From Heyndrickxia ginsengihumi (GTDB taxonomy: Bacteria; Bacillota; Bacilli; Bacillales; Bacillaceae_C), in assembly GCF_011008565.1 (NCBI RefSeq), contig NZ_JAAIWK010000033.1, positions 1 to 39,608 of the forward strand: 39,608 nt of DNA, in the 5' to 3' direction. Each line of letters starts with the position of its first letter. Position 1 is the stretch's first letter. Shown in pieces: positions 7,827 through 17,511 of this stretch. Both the position numbers and the translations under genes were made by a program. The notes below the pieces were generated by a model that saw only the letters and a program-made list of their open reading frames with translations, did no database searches and was not told where the DNA came from.

Positions 7827-8289
7827 ACAAAAGAAAATGAATGTAGAAAGTTTTAATTTAGATCATACTAAAGTGAAAGCACCTTATGTCCGTCTTGCAG
7901 GTGTTAAAGAAGGAATTCATGGTGACGTTATTCGTAAATACGATATTCGTTTTTGCCAGCCGAATAAAGAACATATGGATATGCCTGGACTTCATTCTTT
8001 AGAGCATATGATGGCTGAATTTAGCCGCAACTATTCAGATAAAATTGTCGATATTAGCCCAATGGGATGCCAAACAGGTTTTTATTTCTCTATTATTAAT
8101 CATGATGATTATGATGAAGTATTAGATATTATCGAAAAAACGCTTAATGATGTTTTAAAGGCTACAGATGTACCAGCATGCAATGAAGTTCAATGTGGAT
8201 GGGCAGCAAGTCATTCGCTTGAAGGCGCGCAAGCTATTGCGAAAAAAATGCTAGAAAAACGTGCTGAGTGGAAACAAATTTTTGCCTGA
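7819..8289 (+). CDS. luxS: S-ribosylhomocysteine lyase LuxS
   Basis: A 156-residue LuxS. The metal site is H59-S-L-E62-H63 plus C126, and the catalytic cysteine is C84 in S-P-M-G-C-Q-T-G. The enzyme splits S-ribosylhomocysteine into homocysteine and DPD, the precursor of autoinducer-2. Here it sits between yrrT and mccA, the position held by the nucleosidase gene mtnN in B. subtilis. Homocysteine is thus made directly upstream of the enzymes that convert it to cysteine. The nucleosidase making its substrate is not in this window. The ATG lies 8 bp inside yrrT behind GGGAG. Confidence 0.97.
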   Translation: MTEQKKMNVESFNLDHTKVKAPYVRLAGVKEGIHGDVIRKYDIRFCQPNKEHMDMPGLHSLEHMMAEFSRNYSDKIVDISPMGCQTGFYFSIINHDDYDEVLDIIEKTLNDVLKATDVPACNEVQCGWAASHSLEGAQAIAKKMLEKRAEWKQIFA

Positions 8290-8306
8290 AAATGGGGATT
8301 GAAAAC

Positions 8307-9230
8307 ATGAAATTTGCAAAAAATGTCCATGAACTTATTGGAAATACGCCTCTAGTGGAAATTACATCGTATGAATTGCCAAAGGATGTGCGTCTATTTG
8401 CAAAACTGGAATATTTAAATCCAGGAGGAAGCGTGAAAGACCGGCTTGGACAATATATGCTGAAGCGTGCTTTTGAGGAAGGCAAGCTCCATAAAGGTTG
8501 GACTGTTATTGAACCGACAGCGGGAAACACTGGAATTGGCTTAGCACTTGCAGCCATTCAATTTGGTGTTAGAGCAGTGTTTGTTGTACCGGAAAAATTC
8601 AGTGTTGAAAAGCAAACATTAATGAGGGCTTTAGGGGCAACAGTGATTAATACACCTACTTCTTTAGGGATGGAAGGTGCTATTGCAAAAGCAAAAGAAC
8701 TGCTTGAGTCAACACCAAACTCATATTATCCAGGGCAGTTTCAAAATAATACGAATCCAGATACGTACTATGAAAGTCTGGGACCAGAAATTTATGAAGC
8801 TTTAGATGGCCATATTGATGTATTTGTTGCTGGTGCTGGTTCAGGCGGTACATTTATGGGTACATCTCGCTATTTAAAAGAAAAAAATCCGCAATTAAAA
8901 ACAGTGATTGTCGAGCCAGAAGGATCCATTTTAAATGGCGGTGAAGCAGGAAGCCATCGGACAGAAGGAATTGGAATGGAATTTCTGCCCCCATTTATTG
9001 ATAAGAAATATTTTGATGCGATCCATACGATCTCTGACGATGATGCGTTTTTCCGTTTGGCAGAAGTAGCCCGAAAAGAAGGATTATTAGTTGGGAGTTC
9101 ATCTGGAGCTGCCCTCGAAGCAAGCCTGCGGGAAGCAAAGCATGCAAAACCGGGGACAAATATTGTAACTATTTTCCCAGATAGCAGTGAACGCTATTTA
9201 AGTGGTGGAATTTATTCTTTTGCGGAGTAA
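8307..9230 (+). CDS. mccA: Cystathionine beta-synthase (O-acetylserine-dependent) MccA
   Basis: A 307-residue PLP enzyme of the CysK/CBS fold, the same length as B. subtilis MccA (YrhA). The PLP lysine is K44 in G-G-S-V-K-D-R, followed by the E-P-T-A-G-N-T-G substrate loop and the phosphate-binding G-A-G-S-G-G-T. MccA joins homocysteine to activated serine, giving cystathionine. The start at 8307 has GGGGAT 8 bases upstream; in-frame ATGs at 8268 and 8292 would overlap or abut luxS and lack ribosome sites. It is third in the operon. A cysteine synthase role is the main alternative, but the context with mccB favours cystathionine formation. Confidence 0.9.
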   Translation: MKFAKNVHELIGNTPLVEITSYELPKDVRLFAKLEYLNPGGSVKDRLGQYMLKRAFEEGKLHKGWTVIEPTAGNTGIGLALAAIQFGVRAVFVVPEKFSVEKQTLMRALGATVINTPTSLGMEGAIAKAKELLESTPNSYYPGQFQNNTNPDTYYESLGPEIYEALDGHIDVFVAGAGSGGTFMGTSRYLKEKNPQLKTVIVEPEGSILNGGEAGSHRTEGIGMEFLPPFIDKKYFDAIHTISDDDAFFRLAEVARKEGLLVGSSSGAALEASLREAKHAKPGTNIVTIFPDSSERYLSGGIYSFAE

Positions 9231-9239
9231 GAATATTAA

Positions 9240-10382
<1,143 letters not shown>

Positions 10383-10390
10383 GTAATCGT

Positions 10391-10424
10391 AAAACCTCCT
10401 TGCCATTTTAGGCAAGGAGGTTTT
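10391..10424 (+). terminator. Terminator of the yrrT-luxS-mccAB operon
   Basis: A perfect 14-bp stem (AAAACCTCCTTGCC with GGCAAGGAGGTTTT) with a 6-nt loop, starting 8 bp after the mccB stop. It may also work leftward. Confidence 0.9.
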
Positions 10425-10533
10425 GTCGTTTATGGCCTTATCTAAAATCGCCTCGAAAATTCATTGACATACATGTATATGCAAGTTGGGGTATCCAAAG
10501 TATAAAACAATTTTTCTTTATTTATAATGTAAT

Positions 10534-10603
10534 AGATCTTACACCATATACTTATAAAAGGAATTCGCAATATCCCTTTTTAGTTATGTGTAAGGTCTTT
10601 TTT
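10534..10603 (+). terminator. Long hairpin with T run, no gene in front
   Basis: AGATCTTACAC (10534-10544) pairs with GTGTAAGGTCT (10588-10598), enclosing a smaller AAAGG/CCTTT hairpin, and T residues reach 10603. The mccB operon already ends 110 bp upstream, so this may terminate a short RNA starting near 10500. No consensus promoter could be placed. Confidence 0.5.
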
Positions 10604-10658
10604 ATTGTCCGTCTTTTAACATGTTTTGACAAAATTTTTATATAAATACTGAAAAACT

Positions 10659-10684
10659 TGAAACCTTTTTAATTTTCTATCGTA
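10659..10684 (+). promoter_or_regulatory. SigW promoter of yuaF-floT
   Basis: TGAAAC at 10659-10664, exactly 16 bp, then CGTA at 10681-10684: the consensus of the cell-envelope stress sigma factor SigW. In B. subtilis, yuaF-floT-yuaI is a known SigW operon, so the placement fits. Confidence 0.85.
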
Positions 10685-10786
10685 ATTACGGTAACAGCAC
10701 AGTAATGAAGGAAGATAAAGCATAAAAGGTGGACTCGAAATCATTGAACTTTTTGCATAATTCCTTATTGGAAAGGAATGGTTTCT

Positions 10787-11326
10787 ATGTATGTGTTTGG
10801 AACTCCTATTGAGACGATTTATTTATATGTATTGATTATCGCCGGGGTTTTAACGATTCTTTATATTCTTTTTAGCGATTTGTTAGGCGGGATAGCAGAT
10901 ATGCTTAACATTTTACATCCGGCTTTATTCTTGGCATTTATTACTTTCTTTTCCGTGTGTGGCTATATACTGGAAGTTGCCACAAGCTTGTCCAGTATGT
11001 TCATCATTATAATTTCAATTGTTATTGCTATTATTTTGGATGCTTTTTTACATTTTTTTGTGCTCGTTCCGTTATCTTCCGCTGAAGAGTCACTCGCATA
11101 TACAGAGGATTCTTTAAAAGGTAGAGTCGGAAAAACGATTCTTTCCATTCCAAAAGATGGATTTGGAGAGGTTGTGATTGAAAGCTTTACCGGTACAATC
11201 TCCAAGCCGGCTGCAAGTATGCAAGATGTTCCGATAGAGGAGGGGAAGCAAGTATTAGTCATTGAAGTTCAAAATGGTGTTCTATATGTCGTACCTTATG
11301 AGAATTATCATCTGAATCAACAATAG
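10787..11326 (+). CDS. yuaF: NfeD-like membrane protein YuaF
   Basis: A 179-residue protein with three or four membrane segments in the first 100 residues and a C-terminal OB-fold NfeD domain (about residues 110-175). The segment VPLSSAEESLAYTEDSLKGR is nearly the same as in B. subtilis YuaF. NfeD proteins act with flotillins in membrane microdomains and influence membrane fluidity and stress resistance. The ATG at 10787 was chosen because GGAAAGGA (about 10770-10777) ends 9 bases before it; the ATG at 10778 lies too close. floT follows after 11 bp in the same operon. Confidence 0.9.
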   Translation: MYVFGTPIETIYLYVLIIAGVLTILYILFSDLLGGIADMLNILHPALFLAFITFFSVCGYILEVATSLSSMFIIIISIVIAIILDAFLHFFVLVPLSSAEESLAYTEDSLKGRVGKTILSIPKDGFGEVVIESFTGTISKPAASMQDVPIEEGKQVLVIEVQNGVLYVVPYENYHLNQQ

Positions 11327-11337
11327 GGGGAGATGGA

Positions 11338-12819
11338 ATGATGGGAATTTGGATTGTTATCGCTATTTGTGTATTTATAGTTATTGCATTAATTGCTGTT
11401 TTTATTACAAAATACCGTACTGCTGGACCAGATGAAGCGTTAATAGTTACAGGCAGTTTTCTAGGAGGGAGAAATGTCCATATTGATGAAGCTGGGAATA
11501 AAATAAAAATTATACGTGGCGGCGGTACATTTGTCTTGCCTGTTTTTCAACAAGCACAGCCTTTAAGCTTATTATCTAGCAAATTAGAAGTGACAACACC
11601 AGAGGTTTATACAGAACAAGGAGTACCTGTTATGGCAGATGGTACCGCAATTATTAAAATTGGCGGTTCTATTGGTGAAATTGCTACAGCAGCAGAACAA
11701 TTTTTAGGGAAGTCTAAGGAAGACCGTGAAAATGAGGCTAAAGAAGTACTTGAAGGGCATTTACGTTCTATACTAGGTTCTATGACGGTTGAAGAGATTT
11801 ATAAAAACCGCGATAAATTTTCTCAAGAGGTACAGCGCGTAGCTTCACAAGATTTAGCAAAAATGGGTCTTATCATCGTATCTTTTACAATTAAAGAAGT
11901 ACGTGATAAAAATGGATATCTTGATGCTCTCGGAAAACCGCGAATTGCTCAAGTGAAAAGGGATGCAGATATTGCGACTGCCGAGGCTGAAAAAGAAACG
12001 AGAATTCGCCGAGCAGAGGCTGCAAAAGAAGCAAAAAGAGCAGAATTGGAAAGAGCTACTGAAATTGCTGAGGCCGAAAAGTTAAACCAATTAAAGATTG
12101 CTGAATATCGCCGTGAACAGGATATTGCAAAAGCTAAGGCAGACCAAGCATATGATCTTGAAACAGCTCGTTCTAAACAAGAAGTAACTGAGCAAGAAAT
12201 GCAAATAAAAATTATTGAACGGCAAAAACAAATTGAGCTGGAAGAAAAAGAAATATTACGCCGTGAACGTCAATATGACTCTGAAGTTAAGAAAAAAGCA
12301 GATGCAGATCGCTACGCTGTAGAACAAGCAGCAAGCGCAGAAAAAATGAAACAAATGGCAGAAGCTGATGCTAATCAATATCGCATTGAAGCAATGGCGA
12401 AAGCGGAGGCAGAGCGTGTTCGAATTGACGGTTTAGCTAAGGCGGATGCTGAACGTGCTCAAGGGGAAACAGAAGCAGAAGTGATTCGTCTAAAAGGTTT
12501 GGCTGAAGCAGAGACAAAAAGGAAAGTTGCAGAAGCATATGAACTATTTGGGCAAGCGGCTATTTTAGATATGATTTTAAAAATGCTTCCTGAATATGCG
12601 AAGCAAATTGCTACGCCACTTTCTAATATTGATAAAATAACAGTCGTTGATACAGGAGGCGGCAGTCAAGGCGGCGCCAATAAGGTAACAAGCTATGCAA
12701 CCGATTTAATGGCTTCTTTACAAGAGTCATTAAAAGCTTCATCCGGAATTGATGTCCGTGAACTATTAGAAAACTTATCAGGGAAACAATCGAGTACCGA
12801 TTTAATAGATCATGAGTAA
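11338..12819 (+). CDS. floT: Flotillin-like protein FloT
   Basis: A 493-residue flotillin. Residues 1-23 form a membrane anchor, followed by an SPFH/PHB domain (about 30-200) containing the family sequence TPEVYTEQGVPVMADGTAII. A long coiled coil rich in E-A repeats spans about 205-415, with a hydrophobic C-terminal stretch around D-M-I-L-K-M-L-P-E-Y-A. FloT organises functional membrane microdomains and supports secretion, signalling and cell-shape control. It is transcribed with yuaF from the SigW promoter and ends at a 20-bp perfect hairpin. It is slightly shorter than B. subtilis FloT (509), differing mainly in the tail. Confidence 0.95.
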   Translation: MMGIWIVIAICVFIVIALIAVFITKYRTAGPDEALIVTGSFLGGRNVHIDEAGNKIKIIRGGGTFVLPVFQQAQPLSLLSSKLEVTTPEVYTEQGVPVMADGTAIIKIGGSIGEIATAAEQFLGKSKEDRENEAKEVLEGHLRSILGSMTVEEIYKNRDKFSQEVQRVASQDLAKMGLIIVSFTIKEVRDKNGYLDALGKPRIAQVKRDADIATAEAEKETRIRRAEAAKEAKRAELERATEIAEAEKLNQLKIAEYRREQDIAKAKADQAYDLETARSKQEVTEQEMQIKIIERQKQIELEEKEILRRERQYDSEVKKKADADRYAVEQAASAEKMKQMAEADANQYRIEAMAKAEAERVRIDGLAKADAERAQGETEAEVIRLKGLAEAETKRKVAEAYELFGQAAILDMILKMLPEYAKQIATPLSNIDKITVVDTGGGSQGGANKVTSYATDLMASLQESLKASSGIDVRELLENLSGKQSSTDLIDHE

Positions 12820-12820
12820 A

Positions 12821-12868
12821 AACACGAAGGAACTGTGTCAATTGTATGTGACACAGTTCCTTCGTGTT
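12821..12868 (+). terminator. Terminator of yuaF-floT
   Basis: A perfect 20-bp stem (12821-12840 with 12849-12868) around an 8-nt loop, directly after the floT stop. The trailing T run is short. Confidence 0.85.
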
Positions 12869-12956
12869 TGTTATAATGAATGCTTAAATAATGTGTAATG
12901 ACAGTGGTGAATAAAGTCTTAATAAAATGAATGATTAACACCCGGCAAATGATAAT

Positions 12957-13967
12957 TTATTTTGCTGCTACTGCTTTCATTTTATTAATAAATTGAAGTG
13001 AGCGCCCAGCACCAGTCACTACTGCCTGCAATGGATTTGCGGCAATGTGAACAGGAACAATAATTTCATTGCTTAGCCATTCCTGCATTCCATGTAAAAG
13101 CGAGCCTCCACCTGTTAAGACGACACCACGGTCAACAATATCGCCGCTAAGTTCTGCTGGAGTATCTTCCAATGTTGCACGAACGGTTTCAAGGATTTGT
13201 AATAGTGAATCTTGTAATGATGTTTGAATTTCTTTTGAGTTTAACGTGATTGTTTTAGGAAGCCCTGTTACTAAATCTCGTCCTCGAACTTCGATTGTTT
13301 TTTCATCATGTTCAATCGGACAATATCCAATTTCAATTTTGATTCTTTCTGCCGTTCTTTCTCCAATCAGCAAATTATATGTTTTACGGACGTGCTGGAT
13401 AATGTCATCATCCATTTTGTCACCGCCGATACGAATCGTATTGCAAGTAACAACACCGCCCAGTGAAATAATAGCAACCTCAGTTGTACCGCCGCCGATG
13501 TCAACAACAACATTCGCTACAGGTTCATCTACAGGTAAATCTGCCCCAATTGCTGCAGCTACAGGTTCTTCTATTAAATGTACTGATTTTGCTCCACTGT
13601 TTCTAACGACATCTTCAATTGCACGGCGTTCTACAGAAGTTGCTCCTGAAGGTGTACAAACAATGACATTTGGCTTACGGATAGATAGCCCACTTTGTTT
13701 ATTAATTTTTTTCATGATTTGTTTTAGCATTTCAGTTGTCATATTAAAGTCAGCAATTACCCCATCTTTTAATGGACGAATGACTGTGATTTTTTCAGGT
13801 GTTTTCCCAATCATTTCTTTTGCTTCATGCCCAAATGCTAATACTTGTTGTGTTTGATTATCAATTGCTACGACTGAAGGCTCATCTAATATGACACCTT
13901 CTTTTCTTGAATAAACGAGAATATTTGCCGTTCCTAAATCAATTCCAATTTCACTGCCTGCAAACAT
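12957..13967 (-). CDS. mreBH: Rod-shape protein MreBH (MreB-like actin)
   Basis: A 336-residue MreB-family actin (B. subtilis MreBH has 335). It opens with [12 protein letters not shown], the phosphate-1 loop, and carries the phosphate-2 motif D-I-G-G-G-T-T-E. Sequence details ([28 protein letters not shown]) are closer to MreBH than to MreB or Mbl. It forms membrane filaments that guide lateral wall synthesis and the autolysin LytE. The start at 13967 has AAGGTG 8 bases upstream on the leftward strand; the frame is open 24 codons further but without a ribosome site or family match. It stands alone; the SigI promoter known in B. subtilis was not recognised. Confidence 0.92.
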   Translation of the reverse strand: MFAGSEIGIDLGTANILVYSRKEGVILDEPSVVAIDNQTQQVLAFGHEAKEMIGKTPEKITVIRPLKDGVIADFNMTTEMLKQIMKKINKQSGLSIRKPNVIVCTPSGATSVERRAIEDVVRNSGAKSVHLIEEPVAAAIGADLPVDEPVANVVVDIGGGTTEVAIISLGGVVTCNTIRIGGDKMDDDIIQHVRKTYNLLIGERTAERIKIEIGYCPIEHDEKTIEVRGRDLVTGLPKTITLNSKEIQTSLQDSLLQILETVRATLEDTPAELSGDIVDRGVVLTGGGSLLHGMQEWLSNEIIVPVHIAANPLQAVVTGAGRSLQFINKMKAVAAK

Positions 13968-14247
13968 TACTTTCACCTTACCTTTTAATAGTATCTCAAT
14001 TATATTTTTTCTGAAAAGATCATATGGATGATCGAACAATAATCAAAAATTATAGTCTCTCATACTAGTATAGTCGTTTTTTGTCTGTTTTGGGCGATAC
14101 ATATTATTCCAACACCGATGTTACAAGTTTGTAATAGTGAATAATGGGCATAATCATTGTGAGAAAGGCGTTTTTAAAAAAGGTCATTACATCATACTTT
14201 AAAAACTTAATCAATTTGTAAATTTTTTCACATAGAGTAATGAAGTG

Positions 14248-14283
14248 AAAAATTCCTTTTTTTGAAAAAAAAGGAATTTTATT
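14248..14283 (-). terminator. Terminator between the thioesterase gene and mreBH
   Basis: AAAATTCC and GGAATTTT flank A/T runs that pair to give a long stem. It lies just after the leftward thioesterase gene and may work in both directions. Confidence 0.55.
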
Positions 14284-14292
14284 TTAACCACA

Positions 14293-14802
14293 TTATGATT
14301 TCGATAAAAAACGTGCCATGTCTTGACTTTGCTTTTTGCGTATTTTTCGATGTTCTGCCCTAACTGTTGCCGTTTCATTTAACCAATGTTCTTCCTCGGT
14401 TTGCGGTACTACTTCTGGTACGACTGTTGGTCTGCCATTTTCGTCTAATGCAACAAAAGTTAGAAAAGAAATAGCTGCGATCGACTTTTCAGCGGTATTT
14501 AAATTTTCTGCATAGACCTTTACAAACACTTCCATTGAAGAAGTCCCAGTCCAAGTTACCATTGCTTCTAATGTTACAACATCACCAACACGAATAGGTT
14601 TGATAAAATCAACAGAATCGGTTGAAGCTGTTACAACACTGCATCTTGCCATTTTTGTTGCTGCAATGGAGGCAATATCATCAATATACCCCATTAATTT
14701 TCCACCGAATAATGTGCCGTGGTGGTTTGTATCTGGTGGAAATACAAAGCTTGTTTTTATCGTTAAAGTATCACTCATGTACCTTTTTAATCTTTCTCCC
14801 AA
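14293..14802 (-). CDS. Acyl-CoA thioesterase, hotdog fold (YkhA-like)
   Basis: About 169 residues with a single HotDog ACOT-type domain. P-P-D-T-N-H-H-G-T-L-F-G-G carries the catalytic asparagine/aspartate region, and VTASTDSVDFIKPIRVGDVV is the family core. The enzyme hydrolyses acyl-CoA to free fatty acid and CoA in the cytoplasm. The start is uncertain. A TTG at 14802 has GGAG 8 bases upstream and is used here. A GTG at 14811 overlaps that site, and an ATG at 14778 (M-S-D-T-L-T-I) has only a weak site. It is a single-gene unit. Confidence 0.85.
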   Translation of the reverse strand: MGERLKRYMSDTLTIKTSFVFPPDTNHHGTLFGGKLMGYIDDIASIAATKMARCSVVTASTDSVDFIKPIRVGDVVTLEAMVTWTGTSSMEVFVKVYAENLNTAEKSIAAISFLTFVALDENGRPTVVPEVVPQTEEEHWLNETATVRAEHRKIRKKQSQDMARFLSKS

Positions 14803-14979
14803 TATAATCACTCCATCTGTTCATATCCTTTTTATCATACAGTAAAAATTATATCAAAATAGTCTTTATGATACTAATGAAAGGTGAGAGTTTGTGAAAA
14901 AAATTTACGAGAATTCCTCTTTGTAAAGGCAATTTATAGAAAAATTCACAAAATATGCTACAAAAAAAGATAGGTTGTA

Positions 14980-15009
14980 AAAAAATCAGGCATAATCACC
15001 TGATTTTTT
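14980..15009 (-). terminator. Terminator of the yteA-like gene
   Basis: AAAAAATCAGG (14980-14990) pairs with CCTGATTTTTT (14999-15009), six bases after the leftward stop. Read leftward, it ends in a run of T residues. Confidence 0.85.
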
Positions 15010-15014
15010 AAATC

Positions 15015-15788
15015 TTAACGATCTTTGCTGTCCTCGTCTTCAACGTAAGGATCTTTTTCGTTACGAGGCAAATCTCCGAACGTTGTCATCATATCGACTT
15101 CATCTAATGTATTCATATATTGACGGTATTTTTCAGAAGGGTAAATGGTTTGTTCCTTGCCAGACATATCTGTTCCAACAAAGTTCTCATAATCTTCCAC
15201 ATAACCATCATTTTCTTCTGATTCAATATATAAATCACTATAATCAGTAGGGGCATGTTGAAAATCGGAAGGAGATTCGGAAGTACCCCATTTTGCCACA
15301 GCTTGCCATGAATCTTCTGAATCAAACACAACAGACTCATCTTTAGAATCATCGAAGTTTAATCTTTTCAATGATTGTGTAAGAATGTCCTCTTCTATAG
15401 GCCGTTTTCTAGGAATGGTTTGATCTAAGCTATGCTCTTTACAAAAGAGGGTAGAGGGAATTGCTTCCAGCCTTTCTAATGGAATCTCTTTTCCACATGT
15501 TTGACATTTTCCATATGTTCCATTGTCAATCGCCTGAAGAGCTTTTTTAATATTTTCAATTTCATACTCTGTATGCTCATTCAGCGCGAAATCTTTTTCC
15601 CTTTCATATAGCTCTGTCCCCGTATCTGCGGGGTGATTGTCATAGCTAGAAAGTTCCCCAACGGAGTCATATGGGTGGGATCTCTCTAACTGATAATGGT
15701 CATCGTTTTGATTCAATTGCTGATGATATTCCTTTAATTCATCTTGTAAGATTGAACGAAAATGTGATAATTGTTGAGCTGTTAACAT
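15015..15788 (-). CDS. YteA-family sporulation protein with DksA/TraR-type zinc finger
   Basis: A 257-residue, highly acidic protein. An N-terminal helical region (about 1-100) resembles DksA/TraR proteins and leads into the zinc finger Y-G-K-C-Q-T-C-G-K-E-I-P. The C-x2-C pair is followed 18 residues later by F-C-K-E-H, so the fourth ligand is probably the histidine rather than a cysteine. The C-terminal half is acidic and repeats the YteA pattern, including V-G-T-D-M-S-G-K-E-Q. YteA is a sporulation-associated protein of unknown biochemical role. It is monocistronic, ending at a terminator. Confidence 0.85.
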   Translation of the reverse strand: MLTAQQLSHFRSILQDELKEYHQQLNQNDDHYQLERSHPYDSVGELSSYDNHPADTGTELYEREKDFALNEHTEYEIENIKKALQAIDNGTYGKCQTCGKEIPLERLEAIPSTLFCKEHSLDQTIPRKRPIEEDILTQSLKRLNFDDSKDESVVFDSEDSWQAVAKWGTSESPSDFQHAPTDYSDLYIESEENDGYVEDYENFVGTDMSGKEQTIYPSEKYRQYMNTLDEVDMMTTFGDLPRNEKDPYVEDEDSKDR

Positions 15789-15959
15789 ATAACCACTTCT
15801 TTCTGAAAAAGGGTATATTCAATTTTACCCAAGATTTGAAAATGAAAACTTGCATTTCAAATTCATATATCTTTCAATATTATGAAACAAATGGTTGAAA
15901 ATCATTACTGTAAAAAAGTGCAAATAAAAAAGAATAATGACACAAGATGGGAAATAAGT

Positions 15960-17240
15960 TCAATTATTCCCATTTGTGATTATTCTTTTATGTTTTTGAT
16001 CATAAAGTTTAAACATAATGATATAAATAATAGCGCTAATGATTGCTAGACATGAAAGAATGGCAAACGTTCCACTAAACCCTATCCAACCGACAAGTGG
16101 AATTGAAATTGGAGCAAGCATTTTCCCGATTGTATTACGCAAACTTGCCGCTGCAAAGTATTGAGCACGCATATGATCAGGTGCCAATATTGATACAAAA
16201 CTTTGCTGAATGCCTGTTACGATTAACTCCGCAAATGAGAACAATAACATCGAAGCAATAAATCCCCAGCTTGAATTCCATATGCCAAATAAAAATATCG
16301 ATATGGCATATAGTAATGAAGAAAGTATAAAAATATTTTTATGCGGGAATTGTGATATCCATTTTGTAATAGTGATCGTTAATACAGCAACAACAAGACC
16401 ATTTTCAGATAAAATAAACCCGAAAAATTGTGCACTTGAAAAATGCAGATGAATCATGCCTGCATTTAATAAAGCACCTTCCTGAAAAACTTTATTCGTA
16501 TAAACAGGTAAAACAAAATCCAGCTGCATAAAAGTTTGGGCAACTAAAACCCCAGCAAATATGAAAAGTAAAAATACTTTATCATATAGAATGACTTGAT
16601 AATGTTTAACTTGATTTAAAAGCGTATTATACCACGTATTTAAGCTTTGAATCGTATGTGTAGTTTTAGGGGTTGTTTCCCTTGTAAATCTTGTTAATAA
16701 AGCAGCCAGTATGATACAGGATAATCCACAAAATGTTAGTAGTTCAAATCTGTAGTATGTGAAAAAAATTCCGCCTAATATAGGGCTGACGACGACAGTA
16801 ATATTAAGTGAGGCGTAAAAAACAGAAAAAACATGGCTGCGATGCTTTTCATCGACAACATCTGCAACCATCGCCTGACTTGCAGGAGAATAGATTGAAC
16901 TAAAAATGCTTATAGTAGTGAAACAAATAAAGCTTAATATTGAAGAATGAAACCATGGCGAATTTGCAAAGGCAAAAATGATGAAGGAAATCCCTTGGGA
17001 TAATGCAGATATGGTCATCATCCGTTTCCGTCCATAACGATCTGCGTAGAAACCGCCAAGTAAATTTGCAACGACAGAAAAAACTTGTGAAGCAATTAGT
17101 AATATTCCGGCGATCCCATTTCCAAAAGCTTTTGTAAAATAAATGGTTAGAAATGGGAAAGACATCCAAAATGTAAAGTTCATAAGTGATTCCCCAAAAA
17201 GTCTAACTTTCAAATTTTGATCCCAATCGCGTATCCTCAT
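15960..17240 (-). CDS. MFS transporter, drug-exporter type
   Basis: A 426-residue protein of 12 hydrophobic segments. G-G-F-Y-A-D-R-Y-G-R-K-R between segments 2 and 3 is the MFS loop motif A, and the segment 5 region S-P-I-L-G-G-I-F resembles the antiporter motif C. It probably exports a small hydrophobic compound or drug by proton antiport; the substrate is not predictable. The start at 17240 has GGGGA 9 bases upstream; a longer frame to 17288 lacks support. Genes on both sides read leftward, but a terminator separates it from ampS. Confidence 0.85.
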   Translation of the reverse strand: MRIRDWDQNLKVRLFGESLMNFTFWMSFPFLTIYFTKAFGNGIAGILLIASQVFSVVANLLGGFYADRYGRKRMMTISALSQGISFIIFAFANSPWFHSSILSFICFTTISIFSSIYSPASQAMVADVVDEKHRSHVFSVFYASLNITVVVSPILGGIFFTYYRFELLTFCGLSCIILAALLTRFTRETTPKTTHTIQSLNTWYNTLLNQVKHYQVILYDKVFLLFIFAGVLVAQTFMQLDFVLPVYTNKVFQEGALLNAGMIHLHFSSAQFFGFILSENGLVVAVLTITITKWISQFPHKNIFILSSLLYAISIFLFGIWNSSWGFIASMLLFSFAELIVTGIQQSFVSILAPDHMRAQYFAAASLRNTIGKMLAPISIPLVGWIGFSGTFAILSCLAIISAIIYIIMFKLYDQKHKRIITNGNN

Positions 17241-17433
17241 GGCATGATATCCCCATTTCAAAAATCTTCCAATGCTACAATGATACACAGAAAAAAATCA
17301 GAAAACAATTAAGAATGAAATAAACATATAATATAAAATTTTGAAAAAATAATGGTATTTGTGATGATGAATAATTGATTTCCGCGGCGATCCTAGAGAA
17401 GTACTTAATCAATAAAGGATAAAATCTTGAATT

Positions 17434-17470
17434 AAAAAAGGATTCAGAATGGAATGATTCTGAATCCTTT
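17434..17470 (-). terminator. Terminator of ampS
   Basis: AAGGATTCAGAAT and ATTCTGAATCCTT form a 13-bp stem. Read leftward it is followed by six T residues (complement of 17434-17439). Confidence 0.9.
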
Positions 17471-17511
17471 ATGCAGACAAGTTTATAGTGATTCACGTGG
17501 CATTTTCTTCC

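Noticed and set aside
13246-13857. 203-codon ORF opposite mreBH
   Set aside because: It is the antisense shadow of a conserved actin-family gene and has no start signal or family features.
17275-17496. 73-codon leftward ORF between the MFS gene and ampS
   Set aside because: It covers the ampS terminator and AT-rich spacer; no ribosome site.
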